Below, piece by piece: positions 34,034 to 45,104 of a stretch of DNA of 64,000 nt. The notes under the pieces were generated by a model. It had not been told where the DNA came from. It did not search any database and saw nothing but the letters and a program-made list of their open reading frames with translations. Source of the DNA: Anthracocystis setariae (lineage: Eukaryota; Basidiomycota; Ustilaginomycetes; Ustilaginales; Ustilaginaceae); contig CAKMXJ010000028.1 in the NCBI GenBank assembly GCA_928724745.1, positions 30,153 through 94,152 on the forward strand. The letters are read 5' to 3'. A program made the translations under genes and the position numbers. Position 1 is the first letter of the stretch. The number at the start of each line of letters is the position of its first letter.

Positions 34034-34470
34034 TGTTAAGCGCCAAGGGTCTGACAACCTCCTGACTGTTTGGCGTGGCACGCGGTGTGCGAGGCTTGGG
34101 GCTTGAGGGCGCGTGGCGGGAGTGGTGGCCACGAGAGTCACCGAGCACGATCCTGAGGTTAACGGTTCTACCGTTGGGTCTGATATTCGCTATTACTCAA
34201 GGTAACTAAGAATACATTCGACGAGCGGACGACAGGGAGGTGGCGCGCAGCTACTCACTTATAAAGCATCACGCGTGCCGCGCGGCGCGCAACGGAACGT
34301 AGGCCGCGCGCGGTCCTGACTCGCGAGGTGGACCTTGTCATGTCACGCGTGGCACGCCCCCTCCTGCACGGCGTACCGCGCGGCGCGCCCCAGTGGCCAC
34401 ACATCGCGCGGCACGCACCTGGCGGCACTCTCGTGGCGCGCTGGCTGGGGCCCCCCATCCAGCCGTAACA
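34034..34470 (-). repeat. G3 5' LTR
   Basis: 437 bp, apparently identical to the left copy. On the element strand a TTTATAAG TATA-like box lies at about 34258-34266. Confidence 0.93.
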
Positions 34471-35700
34471 TCCCCGTGACTTGTCATCAAAAGTCACAAC
34501 GACCTCAGCAGGTAGACTTGCTCGCCCTCTACCAACTGGAGGTGTCCACCTCATTGTTGTACCGCACAACCTCTGGGTGGGGCGACAACAGCGCTCTGCC
34601 GACATCCACGTTAGAAGCGACTAACGTGGACCACCCTGAGATCTATGTTAACCGTGCATAAACGTGGATCTTGTGGTCTGGCGCCCGCGCTGACACTCTT
34701 TTGGCTCAGGAAGAAGCAAGACAAGCTGAATGCCATGGCATCTGCGGTCAAGGGTGCTGAACTTCTTGGGAAGATTGTCAATGTGCAGAAGAACAGCACC
34801 TGTGGAATGCCAGCCAGAGAAGCCACCACTGTGTGGCCCAAACCAGTCAATGTTGAGACTGACCTTGATGTTGAGCTTCAAATTGTGTATGAATGGCGTG
34901 TGACCTTGCTCACATGGGGTATTGCAGTTGATGATCAAGACTGTGGCTGGCATTGCTTGCATCCTCCAACACCGCTTCCATGACCTTGTCTTACAGAATG
35001 GTTGCCTGTATTACAGCCTTGGTTTGCGGTTTAGGACTGTGTACGACTGACATTGACTGCATTTGAGTGTTCCATGGGTAGGTAAGCTTCCATCCCAGGC
35101 ATTGAGCTTGTGGCAGCAATCGGCAGGGCAGATAAGATGCTTGACAAATTGATCTTCCATGTTGAGGCTCTTTCCAACGGCAGGCAGCAAAACAAGCTTA
35201 CAAGATGTGTTGGAAGGAACGTTCATTGCATTGTTGATGAGAGGCATGTGCCTTCCATACCCAGCTGTCGACACTCCTCTGCAGCTCATGAGAGTGATGG
35301 AGCTCTCAATGGATTCATCCCGACCAAAGATTTGGCTCACAAGACTGTGCACCCCCTCCAAGCCATCAAGTCCGCCACTCTCATTGAGAGGAGGTTCTCC
35401 ATCCAAGTCCTGCTGAAGTCATCCCTTGTTGTTGTTGCTGTCCGTGCTGCCATTGTGATTGCATGTCCACCATTCCCCTTCATCTGATTCAAATTTGGGT
35501 TCTAGCACAGGCAAATGTGTGGGCCCTTCAACACTTGTTGTATTGCTTGCTTGTTGCTCAGACCGCTTGAGAGACAAATGGAACGTGAGAAGATTGTTGA
35601 GAAGCTGCGTCAAGGTTAGTTGAGATTGGTGTTGCTGCTGCTCTGGGATTGGTTCCAGACCAAGTGCAATTGCGCTGAAACTCAAAGCAGAAGCCGCAGT

Positions 35701-36160
35701 AGCGTGTGGTTGGGCACCCTAACCAATATGTTGCGCTGCTGACAATGGGACCTTCCTTGCCAGCTTTCTTGGTACATCAACTGCAATGGCAATGCCTTTC
35801 TACCATTTTGATACCAAGACATAGGAGTATGAGATGGTACAAGAACAATACTTGGCATTGCACAATGAGGGAGCTACTTGCATGCTTACAATGCTTGTGC
35901 TTACATGATGCACAACGCCCTACACAGCCAGAAGCCAGGTATGCTGGGTTACTTGATGGCAAAAGCCTAACCCTGCCTGCGTTAACGCTGGCTTCGGGGT
36001 TCTAACACAGGCGACCTGGGTTAGCTGCGGGCTCAGAGTATCTTAGCCAACGAGCCTGGCTTAACCTTGGGTTAAGAGTGTAAGAAATTCAAGATTTTAC
36101 GATGTGACTGCTGCCATTGAGACACAAAAGCTACATTTGCTTGCTCACAATCATTCCAGA
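35701..36160. other. Non-coding flank between CACTA-1 and CACTA-2
   Basis: No gene. It has GGTTAAG/CTTAACC and AACCC/GGGTT inverted motifs (35960-36085), possibly CACTA-1 subterminal DNA. Confidence 0.35.
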
Positions 36161-36430
36161 CACTAACGCTCCCACAAGCGTTGTTCTTGGCAATATCTAT
36201 GCAATTCCCCTTGTTGCTGTGGTGTATGTGGTGTACAGGCACGCCAACCGCGTGGATGGCCCGCTATTTGAGTGAGCGTACCAGTGCCCTGCCCAAATAG
36301 CATCGTGAGCAGCCAAACCCTCCCCCAAAAAACCACCCGGGATGGATTCACTGCAAACCCACTTGGGGTGGCTCGGGGTTGGATCCCTGGTGTAACACCC
36401 CTTGCAACCACCCGGGGTGGATGTAACATT
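36161..36430 (+). repeat. CACTA-2 left inverted end
   Basis: About 270 bp, imperfectly complementary to 45105-45375. The outermost bases are CACTAACGCTC. Confidence 0.7.
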
Positions 36431-36592
36431 CTGCTGTTCGCGATGTGATTCAATTCGACCTGATTTCGATGCCCAATACCATGCATGTTTTTGCATATCA
36501 TGAATTGTTGTGAACAACAGCATTCACTTAGTGCCTCCGGATATGTTTGGCTGAGGGTATACATTTTTTGCTAAGATTTCGTTTTCCTCAAT

Positions 36593-36699
36593 GCGTAGAA
36601 GGGGAGGTTGGCGGGGCGGCTCAGGGTACGGGTTTCTCACCGCTCTGCAAGGTGAACGAGGAGAGGGATGTTCTGCAAGGGACCTGGGTTCAATCCGGC

Positions 36700-36742
<43 letters not shown>
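36593..36742 (+). mobile_element. tRNA-derived SINE-like unit with T41 tail
   Basis: The unit has an A-box-like TGGCGGGGCGG, a CACCGCTCT block, a B-box-like GGTTCAATCC followed by GGCA, then 41 T (36702-36742). A second unit at 41518-41655 shares these blocks in order. The T-run is a pol III stop or the tail. No TSD was defined. Confidence 0.5.
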
Positions 36743-36743
<1 letters not shown>

Positions 36744-37254
36744 TTTTCCCGGGGGATATTTTTGCAGTTGCAGTGAATCCATCTGAGGTGGCTCAGGGGT
36801 GGATGCCTGCTGTCACCCCCTTGGCAACCACCCGGAATGGGTCAGTGGTCGTGTTCGCGAACTCGACTTGACGTTTCTTCCGATATGACTTAATTATGAC
36901 CCACTAAATGCCGTTGTCGACAACAAATCATAAAATACAAAAACATGCATATCGGTTTAAAAAAATCCGCACCCGGAGCCATGCGGAAGGAAAAAGAGAA
37001 AAATCATGCGTTCCAAATCGAACCACGGTTTGTTATGCAGACAGACCATCATATCGGAAGAAGCGAAAAGTTGCGTCCCCGAACGCATCCACTGAACCAC
37101 CCAGGGTGGGTTCGAGGTGGGACCGCGCCGCACCAACCCAAGCAGTCCTGATGTGAAATGAAAATTATGTAGGTCGAATATATTTGTTTTGCTCTGTTTT
37201 TGATGCTCAACACCATGTCTATTAATTAGCGAGTTTCGGTTTTTCCGCTTAGTG

Positions 37255-37315
37255 GCTGGAGTGGATCCCGGCAGACTCGTCGTTCTTGTGTGAGATCTAT
37301 TTCTCTCTTTCACAT
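37255..37315 (+). repeat. SINE-tail-like repeat, copy 1
   Basis: ATCCCGGCAGACTC followed by GTTCT and GTGTGAGAT resembles 41722-41765 closely. It includes the end of a B-box-like sequence. Confidence 0.4.
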
Positions 37316-37510
37316 CGTAAAAAGCGGAAAATTGAGTCCGCGAACCCACCCACTCACCCACCCGGGGTGGTTGCTGGGGGGGTTACACCACGGAACCACC
37401 CCCGAGCCACCCCGGGTGGGTTCGCAGTGAACCCAACCTGGGTGGTTGCTTGGGGGTGGGTTCGCATCGAGCCCATCCCGGGTGGTTGCTTGGGGGTGGT
37501 TAGGGTTTGT

Positions 37511-39644
37511 TGCGGCCGGACTGAATCTCAAGTTCACACTCTCTGTGCACTGGTTCGGTCCGCACAAGGGTAAGTTTCATGAATGGCATTTGATGGGTGC
37601 GATACTACTCCGGATCGACAACCTACCCAGCCGTCTGACGACCTTTGACCGGCGCTGCCTTGGTATCCACCTTGTTGGCTTGCTACCCGGTCCAAAGGAA
37701 TTGTCGGCTGCACACCTGCAGAATTTCTTGCAGCTCATTGTCAACAAGCTGCAGGACTTTGATGGCACGGGTAAGGTGATCAAGACGGTTGGACGTCCGG
37801 ATGGCAAGCTTGTGAAGGCACAACTGCACGTGATTGTTGCCAACACACCTGCTAGGGCAAAGGTTGCCGGGTTTGCCCTGAAGTATCAAAAGGGCACAAT
37901 CTGCGCCTACTGCCCAAAGCAGGGCAAGAAGCTTGGCACGACGGACGACGACGAGGAGAGCAACAGCTTTGTTGGCAGCCAGCACCAGAGGCATCAGCAT
38001 CAGACAGCAGCAGGCTTTCAACGGGTGGCAGTTGACGAGCTGGCCTACTTCAGCTCTGTTGACAGCTGCCCACCAGACGTGATGCATGCCGTTCACCTTG
38101 GCCTATGCAAGCGCTTCTGGCACCGCTTCCTGATTGAGTCTTGCAATGAGATCGGAGGACGGCTGCCAGAAGCACAGTCTTTGATTGCTAATGCGCTGCT
38201 GCCATCAAACGTCCAGGGTCCCAACAAGTTGATTGGCAGTTGTTTGGGTGGCAATCCAACTGCGGAACAGTGGGAAACACTGTTCCGTGTGTTGCTGCCC
38301 TTTGCTTTGATGCAGCTGTGGAGCAACTCTCTGGCCGGTCACAATGATGAGGAGCTCATCTTTGCCCCTGTCAAGCCAGGAGGGCCTTGTTTGGGTGCTT
38401 TGGCACCCCAGCTTGCCTCGCATGATGCCAACACTGCGACTGCCGCCACCACCACCACTGCCGCCACCACTGCTGCCACTGCGCCTCCAGATGCCGATGT
38501 CGATGTCGACGTTGAGGAGGAGGCAGTCGCAGACAATGCTGCTGCAAGGGCTGGTGGTGATGCAAGTGGCCGTCGTTATTGACCTGGGCCTAAATGGGTG
38601 CAAAGTGTCTTCCGTTCGGCAATGCTGCTGTGTCGGATTGTTGAGCTTGTCAGCGGGGATCTTGATGATGCTGATGTGGACAAGCTGGCCGACTACATCA
38701 ACAAGTACAATTGTGGTCAGGTTAAGCTTCTGGGATCGGCATGGCTCACATTCAACAGCCACAACGTTACCCACCTCCCACAGTTCATCAGACGGTTTGG
38801 ATCCCCCCGACACTTCTTGTCGCTGCTGTTTGAGCGCTTCAATGGCCTCATGGGCACCATTCCAACCAGCGGGCACAAAGGAGGCATGCTCGAGGCCACC
38901 ATCATGCGCAACGCTGCACAGAGGCTGGAGGTACAAAGGCTGCTGGCACACAGTGGTGTGCCCTTCTTTGAGATGGGGCTTTTGCAGTCAATTGAGGGCC
39001 ATCATCCCTCCAACTTGTCCACCTTGGACACCTGGCTCAAGAAGAAGGAGCTTGATTGTAACTCTCTTTGCTTGCTGCTTGATCACCTCAATTGACAAGG
39101 TGATGTGGCCTTGCCTCTCTCTGCCAGCAGCAATTGCAGTGTCCGCCCACCACCTCAACGCAATGCTCCTTTCTGGGCCAGGGACGCCCCTGGCGGAGCT
39201 GTGCGCCTTGATTGCAGCGCCGAGTTCATTTGTACCACCACCATGAATAGAACTCTGCGCGATGTCAAGGTTGGTGGTGTTGGGCAAGGCGGGCGTGACA
39301 ATTGACGGAACTGCTGGTGCCTTGTTGCGATCAATGATGTGCTGCGGCCGGCAAAGATACTTTGGATCTTTACCAAGTCTCTTTGGCCGTCTGCAGCTGC
39401 GCTTGATGTTGTGTTGCTGACGTTCATGCACATCCGATTGCTTGTGGAAGAGCCTTTGGATGTGCTTGGTTGCCACCACCCCAGTCAAGAGCTCATCTGT
39501 GGCATGGGGATTTGGCTTGCAGTCAACAACGGCAACAAGTATGGAGAAGAGCGAGTGGTTGGCATCAAGAGCTATGCCCATCAGCTTGCCATAGTGCCTT
39601 TCATGGCCAACGGCCAAAAGCTGCTTGGGCTGAAGAGCCTCTGA
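37511..39644 (+). pseudogene. CACTA-2 Tnp2-type transposase with three in-frame TGA
   Basis: One reading frame stays open from about 37446 to 39644 apart from TGA stops at 38580, 39093 and 39303. Homology to CACTA-1 starts at LKFTLSVHWFGPH, so the N-terminal cysteine part is missing. Motifs are HLMGAILLRIDNLP, LLPGPKELS, LQLIVNKLQ, ICAYCPKQGKK, PPDVMHAVHLGLCKRFWH, a low-complexity Ala/Thr/Asp stretch, FERFNGLMG and TSGHKGGMLEATIMR (DUF4218-like), and a C-terminal domain with KILWIFTKSL and LVEEPLDVLG. All three internal stops are preceded by T. The protein would cut and join element ends, but this copy is dead. Confidence 0.8.
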
Positions 39645-40540
39645 TGCTTTCCGCACAAATAAGATTTGACACACTCTAGTTTCAATGACAAGGACCGCTT
39701 GTTTGCGGAGGAGGAGGAGGAGGAGCGTGATACGTGGAGCTCCTCGTGCTTCCGCGGCTTCACGCTTCCGCACGCTTCCGCTCCCTCTCCTCCTCCTCCT
39801 CCTCCTCCTCCTCCTCCTCCTCGTTGTTGTTGTCGTCGGCGTCGCCATAACACCCACGATCACACACACGTGTCTCTCTCCTGTGGTGTTGATTTCTGCC
39901 TCTTCGATTCCGCATCCGCAGCTCTCTTCTGCGTTTGCTTTTCTCAATGTCGGCAGCTCTCGACCAAGCAGCTCCTCTTGCTTGCTTCTCGCCTTGTCTC
40001 ATTGCTTATGCACAGAGCGTCAACATCAAGCATCAAGACGTCAACACCTGGCATCAACAGCTACACAAGAACAATGAACAGGATTGTGGCATTTCTTGCC
40101 TTTCTTGCCTACACGTCTGGGCCGAGTTCTCCTGGAGGGTTGAGCTCTCTCCCCTCACCCTCAAGCTCCTCCACAACTGGTCTGGCCTCAGCTTGGTGGC
40201 CATCGTTCACACGGCCGGCAGCGATTGCGATCTACCAACCAACAGCTCGACACGGCTGTTCTCTCACAGGTTTGAAGGCAGCGACAAAATTATCTCCTTC
40301 TTCGTTCAACGCTCAACCTGATTGGCTTGGTTTGGACGGCAAAGCAAGGTCTGAACAACAAGAACTGGATTGGCTTGGTTTGGACGGCGAGGACTGGATT
40401 GGAGGATTGTAGGACCTGATCACTGTAATCGCAATACCAGCAAGATCTGCAATCAAATATTTGAACCATTGCTGTTATTGTGTGGCTACTGTTAGACAAG
40501 TACGGGGGTGGGTTTGGGGACTCAACTTTCCGTTTTATTC
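39645..40540. other. CACTA-2 internal DNA with simple repeats
   Basis: No supported gene. A GAGGAGGAG stretch lies at about 39706-39725, a (CTC)n run at 39788-39822, and a 20-mer (GATTGGCTTGGTTTGGACGG) occurs twice at about 40321 and 40368. Confidence 0.5.
39788..39822. repeat. (CTC)n microsatellite
   Basis: About twelve CTC triplets in tandem. Confidence 0.9.
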
Positions 40541-40544
40541 GATA

Positions 40545-41490
40545 TGTTTGGACAAGTTGATCTTACCAGCAGAGGCAGTGGGCAACTAAGTTTATATACA
40601 TGAGCAGGGTGGTCCCCAGGCCTCCCTGGAGACCCTACATTCCTTCTTCTTGTACAGTGGTGATCTGCCTGGAGGCTAGCCTGCATCCCACTATGCAAGT
40701 CATGTCTTTGTGTGACTCCCAGTAGGCAACCTTTGCCCTTTTGGGAGTTCCCTGATTCAGCTCGCCCTGATAGGCTGAGCTGGCCTTTGTATCTCTTGAG
40801 TTGAACCTCAAGATCTGATTGGAGTTCCTCATTATGTCAAGCGCCAAGGGTCTGACAACCTCTTGACTGTGCGGCGCGGTGCGCAGTGTGTGAGGCTTGG
40901 GCTTGAGGGCGCGTGGCTGGAGTGGTGGCCACAAGAGTCACCAAGCACAATCCTGAGGGTAACGGTTCTACCATTGGGTTTGATATTTGCTATTACTCTA
41001 GGTAACTAAGAATACAATCAACAAGCGGACAACAGGGAAGGTGGCGCGCGGCTTGCGCCTCCTCCAGGATGCGTGTGCCACGCGTAACCACGGCTTGTGG
41101 CACATGGGGTAAGCCCCTGCGACGGGTGCTGCGCGGCGCAACCCCCATCCTCGTGAAGCAACGCACGGCACGCCTCCCCATCCACAGCGTACCGCGCGGC
41201 GCACCCATTCCCTGGCGCGGCCGCTGGGCAGTACTCCGATGGTGCGCTGGCTGGAACCTCCCGCCCGACCGTAACACATTACTCACTGGAGATACCCTAA
41301 TTCTTCCGTAGTGAGTCGGGGACTCCTGGCAGTTCAATGGTTGTCTGTTGACCTCATTGGCTGCATTGCTTACTGCGCATTGGAGATTCTTACCGTACTT
41401 GACCCTTGGTGGAAGAGTTTAACCGCCAGTTCCATCGGTCTCTGTGCAGTTACCTTTTGTACATTGCCAATCAGGAAGATGTAACCCTAA
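40545..41490 (+). repeat. Dispersed repeat copy 1 (split by solo LTR)
   Basis: 40545-40834 plus 41282-41490 match 41770-42260 block by block (GCAGAGGCAGTGGGCAACT, ACCCTACATTCCTTCTTC, CTTTGTGTGACT, GATTGGAGTT, CTCACTGGAGATACC). It includes a TTTATATACA box and has no coding. It may be an old LTR or non-autonomous element. Confidence 0.65.
40835..41276 (-). mobile_element. Solo LTR, G3 family
   Basis: About 442 bp, TGTCAAG to CCGTAACA, homologous to the G3 LTR with scattered substitutions. A perfect 5-bp duplication CATTA lies at 40830-40834 and 41277-41281. It shows an older insertion of the G3 family that was deleted by LTR recombination. Confidence 0.88.
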
Positions 41491-41517
41491 TCGCCTATAC
41501 ACTAATCATTTTTTTCC

Positions 41518-41655
41518 AACAGGAAGGGGATGTTGGCGGTTGCGGTATGGGTTCTTCACCGCTCTACAAGGAGGAGGTAAAGGGGAGGAGTTTCCTCTCC
41601 GCGAGGAAGGGGGTTTGAATCCGGCAGTCTGCAATTTTTTTTTGTTTTTTTGGGG
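41518..41655 (+). mobile_element. SINE-like unit, copy 2
   Basis: The blocks GTTGGCGG, TTCTTCACCGCTCTACAAGG and GGTTTGAATCCGGCAGT followed by T-runs match 36593-36742 in order. The B-box-like GGTTTGAATCC is clear. Confidence 0.5.
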
Positions 41656-41721
41656 GGTGGATCATATTCTTCTGGCGGGTTTTAGTCTTGCGCTATGTGG
41701 CTAGGGTGGATTCTTCAATAA

Positions 41722-41765
41722 ATCCCGGCAGACTCATTGTTCTGGTGTGAGATGTATCTCTCTGA
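41722..41765 (+). repeat. SINE-tail-like repeat, copy 2
   Basis: AATCCCGGCAGACTC, GTTCT and GTGTGAGAT match 37255-37315. Confidence 0.4.
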
Positions 41766-41769
41766 TTGG

Positions 41770-42260
41770 ACAAATTGACCTTACCGGCAGAGGCAGTGGG
41801 CAACTGATTTATATACAGGAGTTGGGTGGCCTCCAGATCTGCTTGAAGACCCTACATTCCTTCTTCCTGCATAGTGGCCATCCACCTGGAGGTTGGTCTG
41901 CAACCCACTACACAAGTCATGTCTTTGTGTGACTTCCAGTAGACAGCCTGTGTCCTTCCAGAAGTTTCCTGAGTCTGCTTGCCCTGATAGGTTGAGCTGA
42001 ACTTTGTATCTCTTGGGTTTTGAACCTTAAGATCTGATTGGAGTTTCCAGCTACTCACTGGAGATACCATAGTTCTTCTGCAGTGAGTTGGGGACTCCCA
42101 GCATCCAATGGTCATCTGTCAATCCCATTGGCTGCATCTGTTGCCAGCAGTGAGAACTCCTGTGGTGCTTGGCATTTGCTTGGGATGTTTTAAACCGCCA
42201 GGCCCATTGGCCTCCATGCAGTTAACCCCTGTGCATCGCCAATTGGGAAGGTTTGTTGAA
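41770..42260 (+). repeat. Dispersed repeat copy 2
   Basis: An intact-length partner of 40545-41490, roughly 80-85% alike by eye. Confidence 0.65.
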
Positions 42261-43048
42261 ATGTTAAAAGTTTTATTGCAAATCAAAAGGTTGGATCAGC
42301 AATGAGATTGTTGATCTGAGCACTACACCAGGTACAGGGGCACATCTGTGAGGAGGTGCAATTATTGCTGTCAAGGTGATGTGTGTTGTTTTGGTTATGT
42401 AGTTGACTACTGTTGCAGCCTCACAGCTATTATACCTGTGGCCTAGTGACGGCAAAGGTTGTCAACATACTTGTATTTAAGTATAATGCAGAGGCAGCTT
42501 GGCACCCCTGGGGGATGCAAACGGTATGACTTGGGAGATGTGATGAGGTTGATGGTGAGGTTGAGTAGCTTGCCGTCCAGGTGACTTGTGTAGATATTGG
42601 GGGAAGTGGGATTTGATTCAATGAATGGCAAACACTAACTAGGATACATCAAGTGCTACTTATACATAATGATGGAACTGCAAAATGTTCTCTAAGTGTC
42701 AATGTTTGCCATACAAGTTCCATATATGACCCACAGGGATTCAACTGTCAATGTTGTGGTCACCTTGATGTCAAGGAGCGCAACCTTGCAGGGAATCTTA
42801 AATAATTTGCTGGCGTTTACTGCAAGTTGCCATTGAGTCTGGAACCTTGCCATTGTGGTCGAGTCCAGACTCCCCCTGGAGTGCCAGACATCTAGACCCC
42901 TAGCGTTGCCAACAGGTTGAATGTTGGGACCATGGGAATCACCAAACGTGGATCTGGAACCATAGAGTGGAGGTATCAGCATTGAGGATGGCACCTTGCC
43001 AGCGAGGTGCTTTTGGTCGAAGCTGCATGCTAGACTTTCAGCTTGTTG
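42261..43048. other. CACTA-2 internal DNA, no feature seen
   Basis: Only short open frames without known motifs. Nothing is supported. Confidence 0.5.
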
Positions 43049-43050
43049 TA

Positions 43051-44393
43051 CAGTACCTGTCGGTAATTATCCGCACGATTTTATTAATTTCATTATACAC
43101 ATACGGTAACATGTTCTTGTGATCATGTATACTTGGCAATGGTATGATCATGATGCATAGAACTTGGATTGAGATGATGTTAGTGACAACGCTAAGTACA
43201 ACTGATTGTGAGAAGAGCTAAGAACTAGTACTTGAGTGGAGCTCTGTTCTTGCGCAAGATCATCCTGACCCGTTCCGGCATTGAGGAGATAACAGCATTA
43301 ATGTGATCCATGGTGATGTTGTCCCTCCAAACCTCTTGAGCGGCAATTGCTAGTTGTTCTTGGTCCATGGCATTGGTCTCCGCTCACTGAGCTTGTTCTT
43401 GAGGATAAACCAGATGTTCTCGATAGGGTTAAGATCCGGAGACATGCTAGGATGGTGTTGTGTGACAATGTGATGACGTTGGCGGCTGTTCTTTGCGATC
43501 CTGGATTTGTGTACTGGAGCGCCATCTTCAACAACCAATATGTCTTTTCCAGCAATTGCATCCTTCAGCGGTCCGTCCACAATGAGCTCAGCATACTTTC
43601 TTCCAGTTAGAGTTTTGGCTTTTGTCCATTGACCATTAATATGGTGTCTTGGCTGCAACAGAATGACAATGAGCGGTGTTTTATAGTTACAGGCAATGCC
43701 TGCCCAAACCATAATCAATTGCCGGCCACTGTGGAATGTGGGCACCATAAGCCATAACTCAGTTTGTTCACCAAGCCGGCGGGAAACCCAAGATTGGCCT
43801 GGTCTCTCTCCAACCTCAATGTCACTCTTGTCCATAAATAGAACCTTATGCCAATTTGTATTGCAATTACAGCAAGCCCAGTGTACACAATCCTGCATGT
43901 GTTTAGCTGACAGCCACGGCTTCCTTAGAGCAATACAAAGGTTTATACCATGCTTGTATGCCGTCTGCCGCAGCTGTGTCATGCTGACACCTCCTAGCGC
44001 TGCCGAGAGCTGCTTCCACAACGCATAAGGTGTTCCGAGCGCTTCTCTAACCATAATACAAACGTTCCGGTCATTCCACTTCAATTACTGGCCTGTTCTT
44101 GTTGCTGTGTTGATGTTTCCACGTGCTCTGAACTTATGGACAGTGTCATAGACCGTGCTTTTAGGAATGCTTAAAGTTTCACTAATCTTTCCCAGCAAGT
44201 AGCCTTCATTGCGCAGTACTACCACCTGGGATTGTTCAGTGATCGATAGTTCTTTGCTGCGGACCATGTTTGCTATGTTGTATCATTGTAATGTCATTAC
44301 CATATCAAGCTAGACGCTATCACACATATCGATGAGGAGGAGCAAAAATTGAATAAATTATTGGACCGTGCGGATAATTTCCGACAGGTACTG
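43051..44393 (-). mobile_element. Tc1/mariner transposon, 1,343 bp
   Basis: The inverted ends CAGTACCTGTCGG(T/A)AATTATCCGCAC are about 26 bp with one mismatch and are flanked by TA on both sides (43049-43050, 44394-44395). The single transposase gene lies on the minus strand. Size, ends and TSD are typical of the family. Confidence 0.9.
43350..44267 (-). pseudogene. Tc1/mariner transposase with one TAA stop
   Basis: The frame from the ATG at 44267 has an N-terminal helix-turn-helix (EQSQVVVLRNEGYLLGKISE, then STVYDTVHKF). It meets TAA at 44085-44087 and continues in the same frame to 43350. DDE motifs are present: LFMDKSDIEVG, VVEDGAPVHKS and SPDLNPIENIWF with 34-type spacing. About 305 residues if the stop is read through. 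The stop fits a CAA to TAA change. It cuts and pastes the element at TA sites; this copy is dead. Confidence 0.88.
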
Positions 44394-44499
44394 TACAGGA
44401 AGATGGCGGAAATCAACTTCTGATTTCCAACAGGTTTAACCCCAATCGCCGATATACAAGATTTATGATTATCCAACACAAATCTATCCCGCAGCCACT

Positions 44500-44524
44500 C
44501 ATCGCAGCCACCCCCCTTGGTGGC
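44500..44524. repeat. 10-bp stem inverted repeat
   Basis: CGCAGCCACC and GGTGGCTGCG are separated by 5-6 bases. No gene is nearby and the role is unknown. Confidence 0.6.
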
Positions 44525-45104
44525 TGCGGGCCGGATTCTTCCCTTTTTTTCGATATGAATGATAGTCTCCACACGTTCAATTCGCTCTAGGTTTGATGCC
44601 CAACGACGTAACTTGTAATGTAATGTGAGTTCACCCTCGTCACTTTGGTAATTTTGATTTGCTTCTCTGGAGTTCCTGAAAATGATGATCATATAGACGT
44701 TATTGCTAAGAAATGATTGAAACACACGGTTGTTTTAGTTGGGGGATCACCCCCGTGAGTCTCTATATATACAATGTGTGCTTCGCTATAGGCTGAGTAA
44801 CCACGTCCTTGCTGGCGGCAATGAGTGCCAACAAAGTCATGAGCGGAGTCATTGCTTGTCAAGCAAGACAACGAGAGCGCCAACATCGAGAGTTCTAAAA
44901 ATCCTTGCGTGTGAATAAATTTTGACAACCAAACTGACATTTGAACAAATTGGAATAAGTTCATGCTAGCATTGCGTGTTATTTTTCGTGTTTTAGTGTA
45001 CGCGGTGTTGCTTGGCCTGAGTACTACGTGAACAAGTCACAAATCACATTGAAAAAAGCAGAAAGTTGAGTCCGCAAACCCACTCACATCGTAAAAAAGC
45101 GGAA

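Larger units (their letters stand above)
25990..34470 (-). mobile_element. Intact chromodomain Ty3/Gypsy element G3
   Basis: Two 437-bp LTRs (25990-26426 and 34034-34470) look identical base for base and run TGTTAAG to CCGTAACA. The target duplication TCCCC is perfect (25985-25989, 34471-34475). Gag-pol is one uninterrupted minus-strand frame. A spliced antisense gene lies at 26703-28565. The order is the same as in G2. After the 5' LTR the element strand reads TTACATTCGACCTACC, again without TGG. Identical LTRs and open genes suggest a very recent, possibly active insertion of 8.48 kb. Confidence 0.93.
25366..34695 (-). mobile_element. Solo LTR in CACTA-1, split by G3
   Basis: The two parts 25366-25989 and 34476-34695 make about 844 bp, starting TGTCACAGG and ending GCTGACA on the plus strand. 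A perfect 5-bp duplication CTCTT lies at 25361-25365 and 34696-34700. It is related to the solo LTR at 46433-47545, which lies in the opposite orientation: the ends match, and a GTGGATGAG...CTCATCCAC hairpin occurs in both. No internal genes remain, so it arose by LTR-LTR recombination. The coding strand of the family is not certain. Confidence 0.75.
23953..35700 (-). pseudogene. CACTA-1 Tnp2-type transposase, split by nested elements
   Basis: The N-terminal part is 35700-34696 (cysteine motif near 35110; NIDWFGPH, HSTGAVLLHIDNLP, LLPEPKE). The remainder is 25365-23953 (LHAEVLQQCLQLIV, then DPMHAVHLGICHCFWH, then FERYNSILGKINTSGHKGG). Removing the solo LTR plus G3 rejoins EPKE to LHAEV exactly as in CACTA-2. 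Tnp2 proteins are DDE transposases of CACTA (En/Spm) elements, with the last block resembling the DUF4218 region. An intron-like GTAAGT lies at about 25255. Stops and frame changes show decay. Confidence 0.8.
36320..37510. repeat. Subterminal palindromic motif array
   Basis: Clusters of CCACCCGGG(G/A)TGG and half-motifs occur at about 36340-36425, 36785-36835, 37095-37115 and 37350-37500, and again at the other end of CACTA-2 (45120-45200). In plant En/Spm elements short subterminal repeats bind the TnpA protein; a similar role here is inference. Confidence 0.6.

Noticed and set aside
39685..40412. Long plus-strand frames around the CTC microsatellite
   Set aside because: They are low-complexity translations created by the repeat.
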